Assembly: GCF_964019385.1 (NCBI RefSeq)
Contig: NC_088654.1
Coordinates: 17,692,674 to 17,756,673, forward strand
Source: Sycon ciliatum
Taxonomy: Eukaryota; Porifera; Calcarea; Leucosolenida; Sycettidae
Direction of reading: 5' to 3'
DNA length: 64,000 nucleotides
This document shows positions 56,832-64,000 of this stretch, piece after piece (within the stretch, counting starts at the first letter, position 1; every line of letters begins with the position of its first letter). Below the pieces are notes generated by a model. It made no database searches, had not been told where the DNA came from, and saw only the letters and a program-made list of their open reading frames with translations. The position numbers and the translations under genes were made by a program.

Positions 56832-59800
56832 ATGACACCTGCTGTGGCATCGGTGAAGGCCCTCGGTAGGGCGCTTGCTGTGCACATCGATGCGTTCCAA
56901 GACGAAACACGGCAATGCGACGCTTGGCTGGCAAGTGCCAACGCTATCAATGACGACGGTAATGAAAGCGACAGTGAGTCGCACGCTAAAGCAGAGTCGA
57001 CACCAACATACCGTAAGCTACGAGTATTCCTAACTGAATTTAAAGAATATGTGGACAAATTGAGTAGCCTTCTGGAACGGTATGGGATCGCGGTGTATGA
57101 ATGGAATCCCGTCGATAAAGACGGCAAAAAAACAAAAAAAATGGCCTTAGAAGAACACGAAAATTGGTTAATGGACGAGTCAAGGTATTGCAAACGTTTG
57201 GCACAAATGAAGTCCATGATGGTGGACATGAAAGAACAGCAAATGGTAGAGGCTGGTCGACCGGCAGCAATCAAGCAAGAACCTGTGGAAGCGGCCCACA
57301 GTCTGCCGGTAGACACCCCAGCCATCGCAGAAATTACAAAACTGCTTGCCAGCCACACGGAAACGCAAAAATCAACGCAAGAATTGCTAAGTAAGTGTGT
57401 CAAGGGCGGTCAGTATGCCTCGGCCCTAAAAACCGTGGAGCTACCAAAATTACAACTGAAAAAATACGGGGGTGATCCGGTAAAATTCAAAGAATTCTGG
57501 GACACCTTCCGGTCCACCATTCATGAAAACAAGGTGTTGTCAAATGTTCAAAAGTTAACTTACCTGAAGGAAACGGTTAAAGACAAAGCCCTGAGTGCCA
57601 TATCTGGGCTTGAGGTGAGCGATGCCAACTATGCAGTGGCACTTACAATTTTGGATGACCGTTTTGGCAATAAGCAATCACAAGTTGACGCGCATTATGT
57701 GGCATTAATTGACTTACCCGGTGCAACCCATCAAACACAATCTTTGCGCAAGTTGTATGACGGCATCGAATCACACATGCGTAGCCTGACGGCAATTGCT
57801 CAGGATGTAAACCAAGACATATTTGTGTCTCTAATCAAACGGAAACTGCCTGAGAGCACCATGCTGCAACTCGAACTCTCCAATACCAAAACGGGGGAAT
57901 GGACAGTTGCAGAACTACGCAAGGCTCTAGGTCAATACATCCGGGCACGAGAAAGGGCGGAACCACAAACAACAAAACTCGATGCCAAATCAGAATCAGC
58001 AGAAAGTTTCAGACCGCCAGTCTCGCCATCCAGTGCATTCCGGGCATCTGGAGAAACACTACTTGCCCACGCAAAAGGAAACCCAAAATGTTGGTACTGT
58101 AAGGGTCCCCATTTCTCGGATACTTGCAAAAAGTTTAATGGTCTTCACGAAAGAAAAACGGAAATCGGTAGCAGATGTTTTATCTGCTTGCGGGATGGTC
58201 ACAGTGCCCGCCAATGCAAAGACCCATGGGCTTGCTTCCATTGCAAGAGAAAAACACACCATCGCAGCATTTGTCCCACACTGTTTTCAAACACGACAGA
58301 CAACCCATCAAGACAATCAGACAGAGCAAAGAGCCCAGGGCAAAACACAACGGCAGCACTTAGTGTTAATGCAGAGGAATTTATTCCTGCCAGCAGTGCT
58401 ATGCTCTCCGCAGGAGAAAATGTAATAATGCAGTGTGGTACGACAGTGATTGCGAATCGCCATGGCAACGAATCACAGAATGCAAGATTAATGTTCGACA
58501 CAGGGTGCAGTCGTTCTTTCATTACCAAGAAAATGGCAAAAGAACTCAATCTGAAATCCACGGGTCGGGAAACGTTGTCTCTGGCGGGGTTTGGTGACAG
58601 TAAGCGCAAATCGCAACAGCTCAATGTGGTTGAAATTCAAGTACAGTTTTTGGATGGGTCCTCACAAACCCTCACGGTCAATGTTGTGCAAACCATCTCC
58701 TGTCCGGTCAGAAAATACCCGATCGACCCTGAGAAATACCCAATGCTAAATCGTGTACATTTGGCGGACTCGCTCAGTCAGCATGCAGAAGATGTAACCA
58801 TTGATTTACTGGTCGGCAATGACTACTACTTTGACGTAATGGGCAATGAGCACATTCGCCTCGACGACGGCTTAATGCTCCTAGACTCTAAAATTGGGTT
58901 TATCCCCTCGGGGAGAATCCTGATGGAAAGCCAAGATCATGAAGCGCCCGTAATGTTGGTTTCGGGCATACGGTTACCTGAAACGAGAATGCCAGAATTT
59001 ACAATCGAAAATTTTTGGAAAACCGAATCAATTGGCATTGAAGATCCTCTGGAGGATAAATCTCAAGATGAGCAAGCAATGGAGATTTTCGACAACAGCG
59101 TCGACTTCAAAAATGGGCGGTATGAGGTCAAGTGGCCACGGAAGCCAGACGCTACGGAACCACCACGCAATTTCGCTCTGGCTTTCGGTCGCCTGCAGTC
59201 TCTCATGAAACGAATGGCAGGCAAGCCACAGGTCAAACTTAAATACGATGAAACAATCAGAAATCAGGAAAAGATGGGCATAATCGAACGGGTCCCCAAT
59301 GCCGGTCCAGAAGGGACTACGCAACGGGCACATTACTTGCCACATCACTGTGTAGTCAAACCGGGTAAAACCACAACGAAAGTCCGCATCGTGTACGATG
59401 CCTCGGCCAAATCCAGCAAGGAGCAAAAAAGCCTCAATGAATGTCTGCTCAGAGGGCCGGTCCTTCTTCCAGACTTAGCTGGTTTGCTACTTCGATTCCG
59501 CATGCATGATATTGCCATTGTTAGCGATATCGAGAAAGCCTTTCTGCAAGTTGGCCTCGCAGAGGCAGACCGAGATACAACGCGGTTCCTGTGGTGGGAT
59601 GACTTGAATGGGCCTTGCACCAAGGACAATCTTGTCACTTATCGGTTTTGCAGGATACCGTTCGGGGTAATCTCCAGCCCATTCCTGCTGAGTGCAACTA
59701 TCAACACGCACTTAAAACGAACAGACAACGAAATTGCGAAGATGATTCTCGGTAACACGTACGTCGATAATGTTATTGTTGGAGCCAATACAGTAGATGA

Positions 59801-62552
59801 AGCCAAACGTATTTATGATGAAACAAAGCAAGTGTTTACTCAGGCGTCCATGAACCTCCGTGAATGGGCTTCGAACAATTCCGACTTCCTCTCTCACATT
59901 CCAGAATTTGACAAAGTTTCCGACACGGTTATGACCGTACTTGGTATGGAATGGTGTACACCCACCGATCAGATTTCGTTGGTCGGTCATGACGTTGAGC
60001 ACGTGATCGTTCGGACCAAACGCCAAATGTTGCAGGTCATCTCAAAGTTCTTTGACCCAATGGGCCTGCTATCTCCCATACTGTTGCAACCGAAAATCCT
60101 GATTCAACACCTGTGGAAATTGAAATGCGACTGGGACGACATCCTCCCAACAGAAATTATAAATAAATGGAAAGAAGTCACAGGTGATCTAAAGCAGATC
60201 CACGAAATTCAAATTCCGAGACGGATGACAGTCGCACACTCAGGGGCAGTCACATACACACTTCACTGTTTTTGTGATGCCTCTCACACCGCATATGCAG
60301 CGTGTGTGTACCTTGCGGTTGTCAACAAGCAGTCAGGTTGTGACTCTTGTCATCTTGTGTTTAGTAAAACCCGCCTAGCCCCCATCAAGGAATTAACAAT
60401 ACCGAGACTAGAATTAATGGCGGCCTTGATCGGTATTCGGTCGTTACGATTTGTAGTCTCACAATTGAATTTCTCGGAACAACCCAGACTGGTGCTGTGG
60501 TCTGATTCGCAATGTGTGTTACATTGGATCAAGAAACCTGAAAAACACGGTACATTTGTGGACCGGCGCTTGAATGAAATCCGGTCTCTGTCGTCGGTTG
60601 AGTACCGGTATGTGGACACAGCTGAAAACCCCGCAGACACTCCTTCTCGCGGGGCCACTGTGGACACACTGAAAAATAACAAGAACTGGTGGCACGGGCC
60701 CCAGTGGATTAACAATGAGAAAGGTTGGCCATCGGTGTTGGTGATTCCTGCGAACACCGTGGAGTTGGAAAAGTCTGCCAACACCTTACTGGCGGCGGCG
60801 GAGGGTCCTACGGAGAACCCAATGATAATGAATTTAGAAAGGTATTCGTCTTGGGGAAAACTGATACGTGTCTCAGCATATGTTTTGAGAGCCATAGAAT
60901 GTATGCGTGGTAATAAATGTAATGGGTTTCTCACATCAAAAGAAATCAAGAATGCTACAATGGTCTGGCTACGATATTTGCAACGTACGGAATTTCCAGA
61001 CACGCTCAAGTTAATTCAGAAGGGAAAGCGAAATGATCTACCCAACAAACTCGGCCTGTTCATGGATGAAAACGAAATAATGCGGTGCAAAGGACGGCTG
61101 GAAAATGCAAATATACCGCTACGGTCTAAATTCCCAGTCCTAATACCCAAACACGGAATAATCACAACTTTGCTAATTGAAGAATGTCACAAACGGCTAA
61201 TGCATGGCGGTGCGAGTCATACACTGATGTTACTTCGTACTGAATATTGGGTACCGCAAGGACGGTCAACGGTGCAGCGTATCCTTAAACAATGCAATGT
61301 ATGTCGCAAGGCAGAGGGTGGCCCATTCAAAATGCCACGGCTGGCACCCCTACCACGCGATCGGTTAACTACATCATGTGCCTTTTCGTATACCGGCTTG
61401 GACTACTTTGGGCCAATGTACGTGAAACAATCAGGAGTAACTACTAAGGTATGGGTTTGCTTATTCACTTGCCTAACTACTAGAGCAGTACATTTGGAAT
61501 TAGTCGATGACATGACTGCTGCTGCATTTATGCTTGCATTGAGAAGATTTGTTTCAAGACGAGGAACACCCAGTCGAATATTGTCGGATAATGCATTGCA
61601 GTTTAAAGTGGCTAAGGAAGCAATAGAACTATTGTGGGATACAATTTCGCAAGATGCAGATGTACATTCATACTTAAGTGCTACTGGATCTAGGTGGACA
61701 TTCATTGTGGAGCTGTCCCCTTGGATGGGTGGCATCTACGAACGAATGGTGCAGGTCGTTAAGCGCGCCCTGCGTAAGTCAATTGGTCGAAAATGTTTGT
61801 CCACAACGGAATTAACCACTGTTCTTGCAGAAGCAGAAGCAATAGTCAATACGCGGCCACTATTGTATGTGGGAGACATGGTGGATGGTGACGATATCCT
61901 CACCCCATCTCATTTTGTAACGATGAACCCCAGGCTAGGCATGCCTGCAATTAGTGTAATGGACGATACTGACTATAATGAACAGCAAAGCTCGGCGCAG
62001 ACTTTGGTGGAAACGTATCGCGTTGGTGCCACTATCCTTTCCAGCTTTTGGAAACTGTGGCAGACCGGCTATCTGAGTAGTTTGCGTGAACGTGGAAGTT
62101 ACCGGCTGCCCGAGAAGCGAGGTGCCGTAGAGCGTGAGCCAAGTACAGGGGATATCGTACTAGTGAAAGAGGAAAGGATGCCACGCGGCACTTGGAAAAT
62201 TGGGAAAATTAACAAAATACACCGGAGCAACGACAATAATGTAAGGTCAGCAACAGTTGAATTGCCAAGCGCCAAGACGCTAAGGCGACCACTCAATTTG
62301 CTGTACCCGATGGAACTGAATATTAATAATAATGGAAAAAACAATGAAAAAAACGATTCGGCAAACAACGGTTCGGCGGACGGCGGCACGGTAACAAACA
62401 ACAACGGCGCTGCAGATAATGATCAGCAGCTAATCCAAAATGACGGCGGTACAGTGCACGGCGGCACAGAAGTGAAAGCAAGAGGCAAGCGGCAAGCGGC
62501 CAAGAAGAGTATGGAACAGTTAAGACAATTGATTGTGTCGGATTCAGTTTAG
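56832..62552 (+). CDS. BEL/Pao Gag-Pol polyprotein (1906 aa)
   Basis: Domains in order: Gag with a DUF1759-type region (about 205-350, LPKLQLKKYGGDPVKFKEFW); three zinc knuckles (C420-C423-H427-C432, C449-C452-H457-C462, C468-C471-H476-C481); A17-type aspartic protease with D556-T557-G558; reverse transcriptase (VRIVYDASAK 851, VSDIEKAFLQVGL 898, RIPFGVISSPF 941, YVDN 977-980); RNase H (D1149, E1194, D1225, D1269); integrase zinc finger H1453-H1458-C1488-C1491; integrase core D1524, D1586, E1637 (D-61-D-50-E); and a C-terminal DUF5641-like region (GDIVLVKEERMPRGTWKIGK, 1773 on). The RT catalytic box reads YVDN where most retroelements have Y-X-D-D. The tail after about 1830 is low-complexity Asn/Gly. 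No frameshift or stop interrupts the frame. Confidence 0.96.
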   Translation: MTPAVASVKALGRALAVHIDAFQDETRQCDAWLASANAINDDGNESDSESHAKAESTPTYRKLRVFLTEFKEYVDKLSSLLERYGIAVYEWNPVDKDGKKTKKMALEEHENWLMDESRYCKRLAQMKSMMVDMKEQQMVEAGRPAAIKQEPVEAAHSLPVDTPAIAEITKLLASHTETQKSTQELLSKCVKGGQYASALKTVELPKLQLKKYGGDPVKFKEFWDTFRSTIHENKVLSNVQKLTYLKETVKDKALSAISGLEVSDANYAVALTILDDRFGNKQSQVDAHYVALIDLPGATHQTQSLRKLYDGIESHMRSLTAIAQDVNQDIFVSLIKRKLPESTMLQLELSNTKTGEWTVAELRKALGQYIRARERAEPQTTKLDAKSESAESFRPPVSPSSAFRASGETLLAHAKGNPKCWYCKGPHFSDTCKKFNGLHERKTEIGSRCFICLRDGHSARQCKDPWACFHCKRKTHHRSICPTLFSNTTDNPSRQSDRAKSPGQNTTAALSVNAEEFIPASSAMLSAGENVIMQCGTTVIANRHGNESQNARLMFDTGCSRSFITKKMAKELNLKSTGRETLSLAGFGDSKRKSQQLNVVEIQVQFLDGSSQTLTVNVVQTISCPVRKYPIDPEKYPMLNRVHLADSLSQHAEDVTIDLLVGNDYYFDVMGNEHIRLDDGLMLLDSKIGFIPSGRILMESQDHEAPVMLVSGIRLPETRMPEFTIENFWKTESIGIEDPLEDKSQDEQAMEIFDNSVDFKNGRYEVKWPRKPDATEPPRNFALAFGRLQSLMKRMAGKPQVKLKYDETIRNQEKMGIIERVPNAGPEGTTQRAHYLPHHCVVKPGKTTTKVRIVYDASAKSSKEQKSLNECLLRGPVLLPDLAGLLLRFRMHDIAIVSDIEKAFLQVGLAEADRDTTRFLWWDDLNGPCTKDNLVTYRFCRIPFGVISSPFLLSATINTHLKRTDNEIAKMILGNTYVDNVIVGANTVDEAKRIYDETKQVFTQASMNLREWASNNSDFLSHIPEFDKVSDTVMTVLGMEWCTPTDQISLVGHDVEHVIVRTKRQMLQVISKFFDPMGLLSPILLQPKILIQHLWKLKCDWDDILPTEIINKWKEVTGDLKQIHEIQIPRRMTVAHSGAVTYTLHCFCDASHTAYAACVYLAVVNKQSGCDSCHLVFSKTRLAPIKELTIPRLELMAALIGIRSLRFVVSQLNFSEQPRLVLWSDSQCVLHWIKKPEKHGTFVDRRLNEIRSLSSVEYRYVDTAENPADTPSRGATVDTLKNNKNWWHGPQWINNEKGWPSVLVIPANTVELEKSANTLLAAAEGPTENPMIMNLERYSSWGKLIRVSAYVLRAIECMRGNKCNGFLTSKEIKNATMVWLRYLQRTEFPDTLKLIQKGKRNDLPNKLGLFMDENEIMRCKGRLENANIPLRSKFPVLIPKHGIITTLLIEECHKRLMHGGASHTLMLLRTEYWVPQGRSTVQRILKQCNVCRKAEGGPFKMPRLAPLPRDRLTTSCAFSYTGLDYFGPMYVKQSGVTTKVWVCLFTCLTTRAVHLELVDDMTAAAFMLALRRFVSRRGTPSRILSDNALQFKVAKEAIELLWDTISQDADVHSYLSATGSRWTFIVELSPWMGGIYERMVQVVKRALRKSIGRKCLSTTELTTVLAEAEAIVNTRPLLYVGDMVDGDDILTPSHFVTMNPRLGMPAISVMDDTDYNEQQSSAQTLVETYRVGATILSSFWKLWQTGYLSSLRERGSYRLPEKRGAVEREPSTGDIVLVKEERMPRGTWKIGKINKIHRSNDNNVRSATVELPSAKTLRRPLNLLYPMELNINNNGKNNEKNDSANNGSADGGTVTNNNGAADNDQQLIQNDGGTVHGGTEVKARGKRQAAKKSMEQLRQLIVSDSV

Positions 62553-62604
62553 TTTAATTATTTGAGCATGCATGTTTGTCCTAGTACCTAGGCTTGCTGT
62601 TCTC

Positions 62605-62612
62605 GGCGGGAG
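62605..62612 (+). promoter_or_regulatory. Short polypurine tract
   Basis: ggcgggag directly before the 3' LTR; short and with one C, so weak. Confidence 0.5.
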
Positions 62613-63327
62613 TGTCGCAATATGTGCGAATGTCGGACTGTCAATATTTGAATACATGTTACGAGTGCAATTTGAATTTACAGTATTTACAATTTGTCTT
62701 TACGTCGCACTCTTACCTAAGGTATATCCCAGGAGCGATAGGGTCCAGGTCCGCTGCCCATAGCTAAGTTCTAGGTATAGTAAGTATTTGTAGTAAGGTA
62801 GCTTGACACATGACTAGCTTCGCTCTATAATCTTGTTCTGAAATGAATTGCATGTGTGGAATTATTTGATCTCTTCGATCGAACTGTCGATTTATTTGAA
62901 CTGCATTTTTCTGATTTATTTATTTCCTTTTTTTGCATGCACGCACTGGCAGCGCTCCATTGCAGCCGCGATACGCGATCGCGGGATCGCTACGCGCGTA
63001 CGATGCACTTCCCAAACTGGCTGGCTTTTGCACGCAGCAAAATCATGATAATCTATTTTTGGTTTCACATTTTTTGCACACAGTACGCTGGCACGGCATG
63101 CGTACGCTGCCGTGCGAGCGAATCCTTTTTCGGAGCGCTCTGTTGTAGTGCTTCGTGTCCTTCTCTCGGTAGTTTTCTCTCTCCAAGCAGTGTTCTTTAT
63201 GTGGTGAAAGAAGTGACAACGAACCAGGTCTCTCTCCCATCTTGAAGTTGTCGCGGCAGCTGCTGGCCAGCTGTCCGCGACAGTGTGTGCATGATTGTAC
63301 AAGTATAAAGTGAAGTGTTTTACCACA
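62613..63327 (+). repeat. BEL 3' LTR
   Basis: Same 715 bp as 56071-56785, followed by the second ccgac. Confidence 0.96.
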
Positions 63328-63332
63328 CCGAC

Positions 63333-63866
<534 letters not shown>

Positions 63867-64000
63867 CCCATATGGTGCAGTGGTATGTGCAACGATTTCC
63901 AATCGATAGGTTGCGGGTTCGATTCCCGACGATTATGGTCACACACGTCTTTCTTCTCTTTCTCAGACTCTTCCTGACTTTTCTTTCATTCTCCTGGGTG
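63867..64000 (+). mobile_element. SINE copy, head only (window end)
   Basis: Nearly identical to 14318-14451, including the A box tggtgcagtgg and B box gttcgattcc. One difference is gtgcaacg instead of gtgcagcg. It runs off the window. Confidence 0.9.

Larger units (their letters stand above)
56071..63327 (+). mobile_element. Complete BEL/Pao LTR retrotransposon, 7257 bp
   Basis: Structure: 715-bp LTR, primer-binding-like site, one 1906-codon gag-pol frame, short purine tract and a second 715-bp LTR, bounded by ccgac duplications. The LTRs start TGTCGC and end CCACA. Read in full, the two LTRs show no difference, and the reading frame is unbroken, so the insertion is recent and may still be active. 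No envelope frame follows the pol region. Confidence 0.97.

Noticed and set aside
56501..62404. Minus-strand frames of 100-300 codons inside the BEL element
   Set aside because: They are antisense shadows of the polyprotein or LTR and show no family features.

Overview
The window is eukaryotic, almost certainly from a non-vertebrate metazoan. It has a plexin gene split into many short GT-AG exons, an intact BEL/Pao LTR retrotransposon (a family known from animals), Penelope-like and LINE relics, a tRNA-headed SINE, several hAT, mariner/pogo-like and Harbinger-like elements, and very many (TG)n arrays. A marine invertebrate, possibly a sponge or other early-branching lineage, fits, but I cannot assign a phylum from sequence alone. 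No bacterial-type operons or CRISPR arrays are present.

Layout. 1-24036 (+): the 3' part of a plexin gene, 29 exons that splice into one 994-residue open frame (end of one IPT repeat, further IPT repeats, one membrane helix, cytoplasmic RasGAP/RBD region, stop at 24034-24036). Its introns hold a tRNA-Leu(CAG) gene, minisatellites, SINE copies, TIR elements and a tandem array that copies the start of one exon together with its acceptor. 27210-32222 (-): a three-exon gene for a small type I membrane protein with a Ser/Pro-rich tail. 33241-34608 (+): a single-exon type II membrane protein with a glycosyltransferase-like DD motif. 35200-44120: repeat-dominated, with a LINE relic, a 5.5-kb foldback element, a 2-kb hAT element inserted in its right arm (carrying a 182-bp satellite) and a hAT MITE. 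44989-46074 (-): a predicted secreted protein of unknown family with a TATA box. 47033-50613: a 1.8-kb hAT element holding a LINE fragment, a foldback with a pogo-like MITE inside, and a 26-bp perfect palindrome flanked by an 8-bp duplication. 52288-53766 (+): first coding exon of a protein built from duplicated [helical module + nucleoside 2-deoxyribosyltransferase-like domain] units, continuing past a splice donor. 56071-63327 (+): a complete BEL/Pao element with identical LTRs and a 5-bp target duplication, inserted beside a Penelope-like relic. 63867-64000: the head of another SINE.

The host genes look unrelated: a guidance receptor, two membrane or secretory proteins, a secreted protein and a nucleotide-related enzyme-like protein. 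The region's main story is nested transposition and repeat growth around them. Exon models are by eye: splice sites, phases and family motifs were checked by hand, and no alignments were run.
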